Below are positions 51,881 to 59,764 of a DNA stretch of 64,000 nucleotides, piece after piece (the first letter of the stretch is position 1; the number at the start of each line of letters is the position of its first letter). The translations under genes were made by a program, and so were the position numbers. Source of the DNA: CADCTP01 sp963849885 (GTDB lineage Bacteria; Actinomycetota; Actinomycetes; Mycobacteriales; CADCTP01); contig CAWKIV010000027.1 in the NCBI GenBank assembly GCA_963849885.1, forward strand, positions 55,809 through 119,808, given 5' to 3'. The notes below the pieces were generated by a model. It searched no databases, was not told the DNA's origin, and saw only the letters and a program-made list of their open reading frames with translations.

Positions 51881-52945
51881 GTGGCAGTACCGAGACCCAC
51901 TTCCCCCTTGTTCCGACTCCTCTCCGTCGCCGGCGCGGTCGCCCTCGTCGTCGGTCTGTCCGCCTCCGGCGGCCAGGCCGTGCCCGGGCCGACCAACCCG
52001 CCCGCGCCGACCACGTCGGCGCAGGCCATGACGCAGCTGAAGGCGTTCAACGAGCAGTTCGAGAAGGTCACGGAGCAGTACAACGACGCTCGGATCCTGC
52101 TCGCCAAGCGCACCGCCGCGTCGAAGGTGGCGACCAGCAAGGCGAAGGCCGCCGCCCAGGCGGTCACCGCCTACCGGTCCCAGGTCAAGCGACTGGTGCG
52201 CTCGGAGTCCCGGTCGGACCCGTTCGGGACCTTCGGGGCGATGCTGTCGAGCGACTCGCCGGGCGACTTCGCCGCGCAGGCCAGCATCATCGACGTCGTC
52301 GCCAGCCGGCGCGCCGCGGTGCTGACCGAGGCGTCGAAGGCGAGCGCGGCGGCGGCCAAGGCGGACAGCGAGGCCAAGGCGGCGACGGCCGCCGCGGCGA
52401 AGCTGACCCGCGAGCTGGCCGCCAAGCGCACCGACCTGTCCCGGCGGGCGGCGCAGAGCAAGGCCCTGTTCGACCGGCTGTCCGCGGCCGAGCGGCAGGC
52501 CTTCCTCAACTCGGCGTCGCACTCCGAGGACCGGGCCAGCCGGTCGGAGACCCGGTCCGCGCCGGTCAGCGAGGCCCCGGTCAACGTCCCGGTCAGCGGC
52601 CGGGCCGGCGTCGCGGTGGCGGCGGCGAGGTCCAAGCTCGGCAGCCCGTACGTGTGGGCCGCCTCCGGACCGTCCAGTTTCGACTGTTCGGGCCTGACGA
52701 TGTACGCGTGGGGCAGGGCGGGCGTGAGCCTGCCGCACTCCTCGCGGATGCAGCAGGGCTCGGGCCAGCGGGTCTCGCTGTCCGCCCTGCAGCCCGGGGA
52801 CCTGGTCTTCTACGGCTCCCCGGTGCACCACGTCGCCCTGTACGTCGGCGGCGGGCAGGTCATCCACGCGCCGCAGGCCGGCGACGTGGTGCGGTACGCC
52901 AGCGTGAGCATGATGTCCCCGGTGGGAGCCACCCGCCCGGGCTAG
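51881..52945 (+). CDS. secreted NlpC/P60 peptidoglycan endopeptidase (RipA-like)
   Basis: 354 residues. A signal peptide (FRLLSVAGAVALVVGLSASG) is followed by a long coiled-coil region (residues ~45-210, Ala/Lys/Glu-rich) and a C-terminal NlpC/P60 domain. Catalytic Cys269 is in SSFDCSGLTMYAW and the His in VHHVALYVGGG (near residue 317). It cleaves the D-Glu-mDAP bond of wall peptides, probably at septation or germination. GTG 51881 lies ten bases after AAGGAG. The c-di-AMP leader upstream links wall hydrolysis to second-messenger level. A long terminator stem follows the gene. Confidence 0.94.
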   Translation: MAVPRPTSPLFRLLSVAGAVALVVGLSASGGQAVPGPTNPPAPTTSAQAMTQLKAFNEQFEKVTEQYNDARILLAKRTAASKVATSKAKAAAQAVTAYRSQVKRLVRSESRSDPFGTFGAMLSSDSPGDFAAQASIIDVVASRRAAVLTEASKASAAAAKADSEAKAATAAAAKLTRELAAKRTDLSRRAAQSKALFDRLSAAERQAFLNSASHSEDRASRSETRSAPVSEAPVNVPVSGRAGVAVAAARSKLGSPYVWAASGPSSFDCSGLTMYAWGRAGVSLPHSSRMQQGSGQRVSLSALQPGDLVFYGSPVHHVALYVGGGQVIHAPQAGDVVRYASVSMMSPVGATRPG

Positions 52946-52953
52946 CAGAGCCC

Positions 52954-52987
52954 GCGGGGGCCCGGCAACGGTGCGCCGGACCCCCGC
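52954..52987 (+). terminator. GC-rich hairpin after the NlpC/P60 gene
   Basis: GCGGGGGCCCGGC pairs imperfectly with GCCGGACCCCCGC around AACGGTGC, beginning 9 bases after the stop. It is followed at once by a stronger stem. Confidence 0.55.
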
Positions 52988-52993
52988 AGCACC

Positions 52994-53035
52994 TCGACCG
53001 GCCCGGCGGCGCCCCCCACCCGCCGGGCCGGTCGA
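52994..53035 (+). terminator. 16-bp perfect stem terminator
   Basis: TCGACCGGCCCGGCGG (52994-53009) is perfectly complementary to 53020-53035, with a 10-base loop. It stands 49 bases after the NlpC/P60 stop. Two successive hairpins here suggest efficient isolation of this gene from the next. Confidence 0.8.
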
Positions 53036-53123
53036 CGGCTGCGCCGGTCGATCCCGGCCGGCATCCGTACGGCCCGGGTTCGATACGCGTTCTGAGCCGG
53101 ACCGGAGAGGGTAGGCCGCCCAC

Positions 53124-53516
53124 ATGACCGAGCCCGACGACCTGCCGCCGATCACCGAGGCGATGACCGCCACCGGTGCCGCCCGCGCCGCCGAGGAGGC
53201 CCTCCGCCAAGCCGCGCACGCCAGCTGGGACGGCGTCAGCACGGCCGCCGACGTCTACACCGTGTTCGGCGCGGTGGGTTACTCGCTCGAGCTCGTGCCG
53301 CAGCTGCTCGACCAGCTGACCGGATGGCTGGAGAAGCACCAGGGCGAGCTGGACGTGTCCGACGCCGGCGCGACCGCCGCGGCGAAGATCGCCGAGGTGC
53401 GGGCCGCGGTCGCCAGCGCCGCCGAGGCGATCGACACCGGCCGGGAGCGGGTGGCCGGCGCGCAGGCGGCGCTGGCGCCGGTCTTCGGCCCGGTCGCCCG
53501 CTCCGCCGCCGACTAG
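53124..53516 (+). CDS. small helical protein of unknown function
   Basis: 130 residues, no membrane segment. Mostly alpha-helical and Ala-rich: EEALRQAAHASWDGVSTAAD, VYTVFGAVGYSLELVPQLLD, QLTGWLEKHQGELDVSDAGA, then AAKIAEVRAAVASAAEAIDT. This resembles the helical hairpins seen in actinobacterial ESX/WXG-like accessory proteins, but I cannot assign a family. The 3' end with the stop codon is tandemly duplicated (29 bases). A strong hairpin follows. Confidence 0.7.
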   Translation: MTEPDDLPPITEAMTATGAARAAEEALRQAAHASWDGVSTAADVYTVFGAVGYSLELVPQLLDQLTGWLEKHQGELDVSDAGATAAAKIAEVRAAVASAAEAIDTGRERVAGAQAALAPVFGPVARSAAD

Positions 53517-53551
53517 GCCCGGTCGCCCGCTCCGCCGCCGACTAGGCCCGG
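53487..53551 (+). repeat. 29-bp tandem duplication spanning a stop codon
   Basis: The block GGCCCGGTCGCCCGCTCCGC...GACTA starts at 53487 and again at 53516, followed by a short partial third copy. It contains the last codons and TAG of the gene at 53124. The shift of 29 puts the second copy in another frame. Confidence 0.8.
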
Positions 53552-53576
53552 CCGGCCGCCCAGGCGGCCGGCCGGG
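53547..53576. terminator. 14-bp stem between convergent genes
   Basis: CCCGGCCGGCCGCC (53547-53560) and its exact complement (53563-53576) are separated by two bases, so the tip must open. It lies between the plus-strand gene ending at 53516 and the minus-strand gene ending at 53586 and could serve both. Confidence 0.7.
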
Positions 53577-53585
53577 TGACTGTCC

Positions 53586-54890
53586 TCAGCGGACCAGCCG
53601 CAGCCGGCGCTCCTCCACCACCGGCAGCGCCGGCTCCGGCACGACCGGCGGCGCCACCGGCTCGGCCAGCAGCGTCCGGGTCGCCACCGCGAAGGCGCGC
53701 GGCGCGTTCACCGCGACCACGCCGGTGAGCCGGCCCCGCTCGGCGTAGCTGGCCACCACCCCGGCCCGGGCGGTGTCCCGCCGCCGCGGCCGGAGCTCGG
53801 TCAGGAAGACCTCGGCCCGGTCCGAGAGCCGACCGCAGACCTGGATGCGCAGGCCGTTCTGGTCGGACCAGAAGCGGGGCAGCAGCGCCGCCGGCGGCGC
53901 GCCGGCTCCGGCCAGCAGCGTCCGGGCCGCGGCCTGGCCCTGCTCCACCGCGGCGATCCACTGCCCGATCCGGCCGGGCGGGCCGCCGAAGCGGGCGTTC
54001 GGCCAGCGGGCCAGCGCGCCGGCGGCGACCACGCCGTCCAGCCCGACCACCCGCAGCGAGCTGTCGCAGAGCACCCCGTCGGTGAGGTCGGCCGGCGTGC
54101 CGGCCAGCCACTCCACGTCCGGCCGCTCGCCCGCGGTCACCACCACCAGGTCGGCGGCGACCTGCTCGCCGCTGTCCAGCAGCAGCCGCCAGGCGCCGCG
54201 CCGGTGCTCGGCCCGGGCCACCCGGCGGCCGAGCCGCAGCTCGATGCCGGCGGCGCGGTGCTCGGCGGTGACCAGCGCGCCGACCGGCTCGCCGATCGAC
54301 CGCGGCATCAGGTACGGCTGGGAGTTGACCAGCACGGCCTGCCGCGCCATCGCGGTGACCGCGCAGGCCACCTCGCAGCCGGTCAGCCCGCCGCCGACCA
54401 CCGCGACCCGGCGGGCGGTGCGCAGCGCGGAGCGCAGCCCCCAGGCCTGGGCCAGGTCGTGCAGCAGGTGCAGGCCGGGCTGCCCGGCCGGCCAGTCCGC
54501 CGGCAGCGCGGCCCGGGTGCCGGTGGCGATGACCAGCCCGTCGTACGGCACGGCCCGGCCGGACTCGAGCAGCACGCGCCGCGCGTACGGGTCCAGGCCG
54601 GCCGCCCGGACGCCGGCCCGCCACCGGACGTCCGGGCAGCCGCGCAGGTCCAGCGAGGTGTCCTGGGGTCGCTGGTGCCCGTCGAGCAGGCCCTTGGAGC
54701 AGGCGGTCCGGTCGTACGGGCCGACCGGCTCGGCGCCGAGCACGACCAGCTCGCCGGCGAAGCCGAGCCGGCGCAGCTCGGCGGTGGCGGCCCAGCCGGC
54801 GGCGCCGGCCCCGACCACCACGATCCGGTCGCGCGGACCGTACGCGGGCATCCCGCCGGCCATCCGCAGGTTGCGCGGCCGCCCGGTCAT
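53586..54890 (-). CDS. FAD-dependent NAD(P)H:ferredoxin reductase-like oxidoreductase
   Basis: 434 residues. FAD site RIVVVGAGAAGWAATAELRR, then PYDRTACSKGLLDG, VIATGTRAALPADWP, and the NAD(P)H site RRVAVVGGGLTGCEVACAV. The C-terminus (GVVASYAERGRLTGVVAVNA) is like the rhodocoxin/BenA-type ferredoxin reductase family. ATG 54890 overlaps the TGA of the membrane ferredoxin gene upstream, so the pair should form an electron-transfer unit passing electrons from NAD(P)H to the membrane-bound [3Fe-4S] ferredoxin. The final acceptor is unknown. Confidence 0.88.
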   Translation of the reverse strand: MTGRPRNLRMAGGMPAYGPRDRIVVVGAGAAGWAATAELRRLGFAGELVVLGAEPVGPYDRTACSKGLLDGHQRPQDTSLDLRGCPDVRWRAGVRAAGLDPYARRVLLESGRAVPYDGLVIATGTRAALPADWPAGQPGLHLLHDLAQAWGLRSALRTARRVAVVGGGLTGCEVACAVTAMARQAVLVNSQPYLMPRSIGEPVGALVTAEHRAAGIELRLGRRVARAEHRRGAWRLLLDSGEQVAADLVVVTAGERPDVEWLAGTPADLTDGVLCDSSLRVVGLDGVVAAGALARWPNARFGGPPGRIGQWIAAVEQGQAAARTLLAGAGAPPAALLPRFWSDQNGLRIQVCGRLSDRAEVFLTELRPRRRDTARAGVVASYAERGRLTGVVAVNAPRAFAVATRTLLAEPVAPPVVPEPALPVVEERRLRLVR

Positions 54891-55958
54891 GCCCGGCCTC
54901 CCGGCCGGCCGCCGGCGACCCCGCGCAGCGGGCGGATGTGGTGCCGGCCGGTGTCCTCCAGCTCGGACGGCGGATGCCAGCGCGCCGGTGCCGGCGCGGG
55001 CAGCCGGCACGGGGGCCGGCCGGGGGGCCGGACGTGAGGTCGGACGTGAGGCCGGCGCCGGCGCCGCGGCCGGCGGCCGGACCGGCCGCGCCGGCCGCAC
55101 CATCGCCGGGGCGGGGACCGGAGTCGGCGCCGGCGCCACGGCCTCGACCGGCTCCGGCTCGGCCGGGGCGATCACCACCGCGGTGGGCAGCCGGCCGAGC
55201 GTGATCGCCCGGGCCGGGCACACCATCGCCGCGCGCATCGCCTCGTCGGCCTGGTCGCCCGGCACCACCGACCGGTACGCCAGCCGCTGGTCGCTGCGCA
55301 GCGAGAAGATGCCGGGCGCCTCGTGCTCGCAGAAGCCGAAGGAGCCGCACCGGCCGGGGTCCACCGCGACGGTGATCTCCTCGGCCCGGCGCCGGCTGGA
55401 CACCTTGTCCAGCAGCGCGTGCGGCAGCCGGGCCACCGGCGCCAGCGTGAGCGCGCCGGCCGCCGCCACCGTCGCCCAGGCGATGACCACCGCGGTGCGC
55501 ACCGGCGCGGCGGCCACCTCGGCCCCGGACACCAGCAGGTGCGCGGCCACCAGCGTGAAGGACAGGTAGCCGAGCGAGTGCAGCGCCCGCCAGCGGTGGT
55601 GACCGAGGCGGCGCTGCACCAGCACCGACCCGGCCGTCGCGAGCATCATCTCCAGCGCGAGCACGCCCATGCCGACGCCGAGCCGGTCGGCCCGGTTGGC
55701 GAACGGGATGACCACGTCGACGACGCGCACCTTGCCGTCCGGCGCGGCCAGCTGGGCGACGCCGTGCACCAGGCCCAGCCACAGCCCGAAGAGGATCAGG
55801 TGGACGTGGATGCCGTGCACGGTGCTGTGCCGGACCCGGGACCGGGCCCAGCCGCTGCGCAGCACGGTGCCCCACAGCGTGCCGGCCCAGAGGGCGACGA
55901 ACGAGGTGAAGCCGATGGTCGCGGCGACGAGGTGCACGCTCTCCTGGGCGGTCCGCAT
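54887..55958 (-). CDS. membrane protein with ferric-reductase-like domain and [3Fe-4S] ferredoxin (frameshift near the 3' end)
   Basis: From ATG 55958. Residues 1-195 form several membrane helices with paired histidines (HGIHVHLILFGLWLGLVHGV and HHRWRALHSLGYLSFTLVAA), as in heme-binding ferric-reductase-like domains. Residues ~205-265 are a ferredoxin domain: DPGRCGSFGFCEHEAPGIFS with later MVCPARAITL, three Cys ligands fitting a [3Fe-4S] cluster. A Pro/Ala linker follows. The initial frame runs on into the reductase, but a neighbouring frame with better codon bias (WHPPSELEDTGRHHIRPLRG) ends at TGA 54887-54889, so a frameshift near 54985 is likely. A fused 790-residue protein is the alternative. 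Confidence 0.75.
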
Positions 55959-55995
55959 CGGGGCGGGGCTCTCCTTGGCCTGGTACGGGCGGGGT

Positions 55996-56031
55996 GCGGG
56001 GGCGGCCCGGGCTCGTTCGGGCCGCCCCCGC
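55996..56031. terminator. 14-bp stem hairpin upstream of the membrane ferredoxin gene
   Basis: GCGGGGGCGGCCCG and CGGGCCGCCCCCGC form a perfect stem with an 8-base loop. On the minus strand it lies after the DUF1996 gene and before the ferredoxin gene. The 270-base gap 55959-56228 holds this hairpin, the palindrome below and no gene. Confidence 0.6.
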
Positions 56032-56138
56032 GGTTTCGGGTGGGGTTGCGTGGTCGCCGCCGGGGCGACTCCTTTTCACCGCCCTCCTGTGCCGGGACCG
56101 AATTCCGGCGGCGCCGGAATCGGAATTGCGTTTTCCGT

Positions 56139-56176
56139 GCGGCGCACCACCGCGGGCGCCCGCGGTGGTGCGCCGC
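56139..56176. terminator. 38-bp perfect palindrome after the DUF1996 gene
   Basis: GCGGCGCACCACCGCGGGC (56139-56157) is followed directly by its exact complement (56158-56176). It lies 52 bases beyond the DUF1996 stop on the minus strand. A second inverted repeat, ATTCCGGC-GGC-GCCGGAAT, lies close by at about 56102-56120. A terminator is the simplest role, but a protein-binding palindrome is possible. Confidence 0.6.
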
Positions 56177-56228
56177 TCTCGACGCCGCGACGCACCGCGA
56201 CGCGAGTTCGAGGGCCGGGCGAAACGCC

Positions 56229-57284
56229 CTAGCAGCGCCGGCCGGAATTGATGCATCTCACCGCGAGGCGCATCAGCGAATCCGGCATGACGTTCACGAA
56301 GTCGTTGTGGTCGGTGACGGCCTTGCGCAGCTGCTCCGGGAAGGTGTCCAGCGCGTACGAGGCGCCGGGCGGCACCCGGTAGCTCAACGTGATGCGAAGC
56401 TGCGGGATCGCCACGGTGCCCTCGGGGCAGGCGCCGGTGGTCGGGTCGGCGAACGCGGTGTGGGTGCGGTGGTTCGCGCTGTCGGTGTTGGCGCCGTCCC
56501 AGCAGCCGGGGAAGTCGCTGATCCGCTGCACCAGCTGCTCGCGCGGGCAGATCGGGTACTGCGTCGTGCTCACCTTCCCGCGGGTGCCGGAGCAGGTCCA
56601 CTGGGCCCTGGCGTTCGGCGCGTTCGGCCCATTGGTGACCGCCCGGGCGTCGCCGGTGATGACCCGGATGAAGCGGGGCATCGAGACGACCTTCGCCTGC
56701 GCGTTGCCGCGGAACTGCAGGGTCACCGCGGCCGGGGTGAGGATCGTGCCGAGGTTGCCGTCCAGCCCGCCGCCCGGCTGGTCGGCGTCGTCGCCGGCCC
56801 GCCGGATGTCCCGGATCACCGGCCAGAAGTAGGTGGACCGGTCACCGAGTCGGCAGGTGGTGCCGGCGGCGGCCAGCGACTCGTTGGTCGAGTTGCCGTC
56901 GGCGGACACGTTGCCGACGTAGTCGTGCATGTGGTGGGCGCCGTTGGAGTCGCCGGGGGAGACGATGAAGTTGGCCGAGTTGCGGTGGCCCTCGGTGTTG
57001 CGGCCGCAGCGGGAGACGAAGCTGCCGCGGGAGGCGTTCGCCCCCGGGGCCGGCGCCGGCCGGGCGGCCGGGGCGTTCGCGATCCGGACGTAGTCCTCCG
57101 GCACCGTGGTCGGGTGGCCGCGGTGCTCCAGCGTGCCGGCCACGCTGATCGGCGCGGCCGCCGGGTCGTCCGCGGCGGCGGCGAAGCGGACCCCGAGGCC
57201 GGTGGCGCCGCCGATCGCGATGACCGCGAAGACCGCGGCCATCCGGCGTCTCTTCCGGCCCTTTCCTGGTCCCTGGTACGTCAC
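56229..57284 (-). CDS. secreted DUF1996 protein
   Basis: 351 residues from GTG 57284, preceded by GAGAGGAG. A signal anchor (RRRMAAVFAVIAIGGATGLG) is followed by a Pro/Ala linker and the DUF1996 domain: FVSRCGRNTEGHRNSANFIV, NGAHHMHDYVGN, STYFWPVIRDIRR, FPGCWDGANTDSANHRTHTA, and a His/Asp-rich end NDFVNVMPDSLM. At least six cysteines could form disulfides. The function of the family is unknown; it is found in secreted bacterial and fungal proteins. It lies downstream of a DUF4142 gene on the same strand (65-base gap). Confidence 0.88.
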   Translation of the reverse strand: MTYQGPGKGRKRRRMAAVFAVIAIGGATGLGVRFAAAADDPAAAPISVAGTLEHRGHPTTVPEDYVRIANAPAARPAPAPGANASRGSFVSRCGRNTEGHRNSANFIVSPGDSNGAHHMHDYVGNVSADGNSTNESLAAAGTTCRLGDRSTYFWPVIRDIRRAGDDADQPGGGLDGNLGTILTPAAVTLQFRGNAQAKVVSMPRFIRVITGDARAVTNGPNAPNARAQWTCSGTRGKVSTTQYPICPREQLVQRISDFPGCWDGANTDSANHRTHTAFADPTTGACPEGTVAIPQLRITLSYRVPPGASYALDTFPEQLRKAVTDHNDFVNVMPDSLMRLAVRCINSGRRC

Positions 57285-57349
57285 GGGGGCTCCTCTCGGC
57301 AGGCTTCGGTTCGTGGGGGGTGAGGTGGGTCGGCCGGGTGCGCCCGGGT

Positions 57350-58192
57350 TCAGCTCCAGGACCGCCGAGCGGCGACGGCCAGGTTGGCCACGGCGACCAG
57401 CGCGACCACGGTCACCACCAGCGGCACCGTGATCGGCCCGCGCGGGGCCGGCGGGGTGAGGCTGGCCGCCTCCACCGGGGCGACCATGCCGGTGCTCTCC
57501 AGCAGGCTCATGTGCTTCATCACGACGTCCACCGCGGTCTGCGCGAACCCGCGGATCAGCGTGTTGCGGGTGGTCGCGCGGACCTCGGCGACCACCGCGA
57601 AGACCCGGCCGTGGGCGACCCGCAGCCGGTTGGCGAAGGCGGCGTCGAAGGCGCGGTCCCGGGCGCCGGCCATCTCGGCGATCCAGTTGCGCTGGTCCAG
57701 GGTCGCTTCGGCGGGCAGCTCCACCTGCAGCTTGCGGGCCGCGGCGATCGCCTGCTCGTCCAGCCGGCGGTGGTCGGCGGCGAGCGTCCGGCCCACCTCG
57801 CGGACCCGCTGATCGGAGGTGTGGGTCTGCGCCATGTCCCCGGCCGGGATCTCCCAGAGGCCGGCCAGCCGGACCCGGACGAGCAGGTCCGCGTCGAGCG
57901 CGGTGAGCGGACCCCAGGAGGTCTCGGTGGCCTCGCCGGCCGCGGCCGCCACGCCCGGCCCGAACGGCCCGGCGGACCAGCCGCCGGCGTGCCCGGCGGA
58001 CCGGTCCGCGCCGACCGGCGGGGCCGCCGGCGGTGCCGACCACCAGCCGATGGAGAGCACCACCAGCGTCCCGGTGACCAGCAGGCTGACCGGCCGCAAC
58101 CAGCGGCGGACGGGTCGCCCGCCGGCCGGCCGGGAATGCGCCGGGTCGACCGATCGCCGATTCGCGCCGGCGCCGGGGTCTTTCTCAGGCAT
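57350..58192 (-). CDS. DUF4142 ferritin-like exported/membrane protein
   Basis: 280 residues. An N-terminal membrane segment (LRPVSLLVTGTLVVLSIGWW) precedes a DUF4142 four-helix domain: TALDADLLVRVRLAGLWEIP, QRVREVGRTLAADHRRLDEQ, LDQRNWIAEMAGARDRAFDA, FANRLRVAHGRVFAVVAEVR. A C-terminal helix (PITVPLVVTVVALVAVANLA) anchors the other end. The ATG has GGAGGTGGC directly upstream. The metal-binding residues of ferritins are not obvious. Pairing with DUF1996 suggests a joint role at the cell surface; the function is unknown. Confidence 0.85.
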   Translation of the reverse strand: MPEKDPGAGANRRSVDPAHSRPAGGRPVRRWLRPVSLLVTGTLVVLSIGWWSAPPAAPPVGADRSAGHAGGWSAGPFGPGVAAAAGEATETSWGPLTALDADLLVRVRLAGLWEIPAGDMAQTHTSDQRVREVGRTLAADHRRLDEQAIAAARKLQVELPAEATLDQRNWIAEMAGARDRAFDAAFANRLRVAHGRVFAVVAEVRATTRNTLIRGFAQTAVDVVMKHMSLLESTGMVAPVEAASLTPPAPRGPITVPLVVTVVALVAVANLAVAARRSWS

Positions 58193-58478
58193 GCCACCTC
58201 CGGAGCAGGACAGGACCGTCACCACGATTGCGGTGACATTTCCTGAGCGCCGGCGCGTCGGCGCTCGTCGGGACGTGCCGGGCGGGTGCTTCCGGCGACG
58301 TGTTGCGTCACGCCGGCGGAGCCGCCCGCCCGGCCGGGAAATGGCTCCCGTCCCGACCTGAGCGGGGACAACTTGGCACCGGTGCGACCCGGAATCAATA
58401 CCCTTCACGGAATTCGTAATGGCCAAACGCAGAACGTTACTTAGCCCCAACGGGTGACGGAGCGTGCCCGCCGGGGGG
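58193..58478 (-). promoter_or_regulatory. 286-base intergenic region upstream of the DUF4142 gene
   Basis: No gene is seen. The stretch 58380-58445 is unusually AT-rich for this window (GGAATTCGTAATGGCC, AACGTTACTTAG) and holds TANNNT-like hexamers on the minus strand. It probably contains the promoter of the DUF4142-DUF1996 pair; individual boxes cannot be fixed. Confidence 0.35.
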
Positions 58479-59564
58479 TCAGCGGCGGAGGTCGCGCAGC
58501 GCGCGTTCGGCCAGGGCGACGATGCCGGTCGGGGTGAGCAGGCTGCGGAAGAAGCGCAGCGCCCGCGCCCGCTGGGCGCCGGTCCGGGCGGGGTCGTCGA
58601 GGATCTCCTGCGCGAAGCCGGCCAGGTCCTCCAGCGCCCAGGCGCACCGGTAGTACGCCAGGTGGGCCGGGTCGACCTCGCGCCGGCCGTACCCGGCGAA
58701 GAAGCCGGCCTGCTCCGCCGGCCCGACCAGCGCGTCCGCGAGCACGCCCTCGACCACGAACATGAGGTCCCGCTCCGGCGGTGCGAGGACCGCGCCGTCC
58801 CAGTCGACCAGCCACAGCCCGCCGCCGGCGACCAGGAGGTTGTGCGCGTGCGCGTCGCCATGGCAGAGCACCAGCGGCGCCGGCCGGGCGCGCAGCGCGG
58901 TGCCGAGCTCCTCGGCCGCCGCGGGCAGCCCGGCGATCCGGTCCGCGGCCGACCGCCAGGCGGCGACCAGCTCCCGGGCCACCTCGTCGCTGGCTACCTC
59001 GTCGCTGGCCGCCGGGTCGCTGGCCGCCGGGTCGCCGGCCGCCGGGCCGGCGCGCAGCCGGTCGCCGAGGGCGCGGACGGCCGGCGCGGCCACCGGCCGG
59101 TAGTCTTCGGTCGGCAGCAGGGCGCGCAGCGCCGCCGGCACCTCGGCCCGGTGCACGCCGGCCAGCAGCGCGCCGAAGGCCCGCCACTGCGCGGCGTCCA
59201 GCCCGCCGGCGGCCGCGGTCCGCCCGGACAGCCACGGCACCACCGACAGCTGCGCCCCGTCCAGGTCGGTCCACAGGCGACCGTCCAGCGTGGTCAGCGG
59301 CGCCGGCACCCCGGCCACCCCGGCGGCGGCCAACCCCGCGGTGACGGCCAGGCCGGTGGCGAGCCCGCCGCGGCTCAGCTTCACCGCGTACGACCCGCCG
59401 TCCGCGGTGGTGGCCCGCCAGAGCGTGGCGGCCGCGTCGGCTCCGCCGGGCACCTCCGCCAGCGACTCCACCCGCAGCCCGTACGCGGCCGCGACCCGGT
59501 CGGCGACGGCGTCCGGCTGCACCCGGGGAGCATGCCGGACCGCCCCGCCCGCCGTCGCCGGCAT
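58479..59564 (-). CDS. aminoglycoside phosphotransferase-fold kinase
   Basis: 361 residues. The N-lobe has SYAVKLSRGG with the ATP-binding Lys. The C-lobe has the Brenner motif APLVLCHGDAHAHNLLVAGG (catalytic Asp, Asn) and the DFG-equivalent LWLVDWDGAVLAPPERDLMF. APH-fold kinases phosphorylate drugs or small metabolites such as choline or homoserine; the substrate here is unknown. An Ala/Ser/Asp-rich repeat (GDPAASDPAASDEVASDEVA) is inserted at about residue 190. ATG 59564 follows GAGG, just after the stop of a small putative gene. Confidence 0.87.
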   Translation of the reverse strand: MPATAGGAVRHAPRVQPDAVADRVAAAYGLRVESLAEVPGGADAAATLWRATTADGGSYAVKLSRGGLATGLAVTAGLAAAGVAGVPAPLTTLDGRLWTDLDGAQLSVVPWLSGRTAAAGGLDAAQWRAFGALLAGVHRAEVPAALRALLPTEDYRPVAAPAVRALGDRLRAGPAAGDPAASDPAASDEVASDEVARELVAAWRSAADRIAGLPAAAEELGTALRARPAPLVLCHGDAHAHNLLVAGGGLWLVDWDGAVLAPPERDLMFVVEGVLADALVGPAEQAGFFAGYGRREVDPAHLAYYRCAWALEDLAGFAQEILDDPARTGAQRARALRFFRSLLTPTGIVALAERALRDLRR

Positions 59565-59568
59565 TTCC

Positions 59569-59714
59569 TCAGCGCCGCGGCGCCCGCCCGTCCGGCGGCG
59601 GGAGCTCCTCCGCGGCCACGCCGGTCCACTCCACCCGGTCTCCCGGCGGTAGCCGTCGACGGCCGCCTCCACGGCCTGGAAGAAGCGCCCGCTCGGACCG
59701 GTCTGCCGGCGCAC
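59569..59714 (-). CDS. possible small protein gene, ~48 codons, with a frameshift
   Basis: From GTG 59714 (VRRQTGPSGRFFQAVEAAVD, then GYRRET) nearly every codon ends in G or C. The frame with that bias then shifts to VEWTGVAAEELPPPDGRAPR, ending at TGA 59569-59571 just before the kinase ATG. The switch is needed near 59635. No family is recognised. The codon bias on both sides and the tight junction to the kinase support a real short gene. Confidence 0.35.
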
Positions 59715-59715
59715 G

Positions 59716-59753
59716 CCGAGGGGGCCGGACCGTCGCCGGTCCGGCCCCCTCGG
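59716..59753 (-). terminator. 16-bp perfect stem terminator after the AHSA1 gene
   Basis: CCGAGGGGGCCGGACC (59716-59731) and its complement (59738-59753) enclose a 6-base loop. It begins 12 bases beyond the AHSA1 stop on the minus strand. Confidence 0.8.
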
Positions 59754-59764
59754 GCGCTGCGGGC

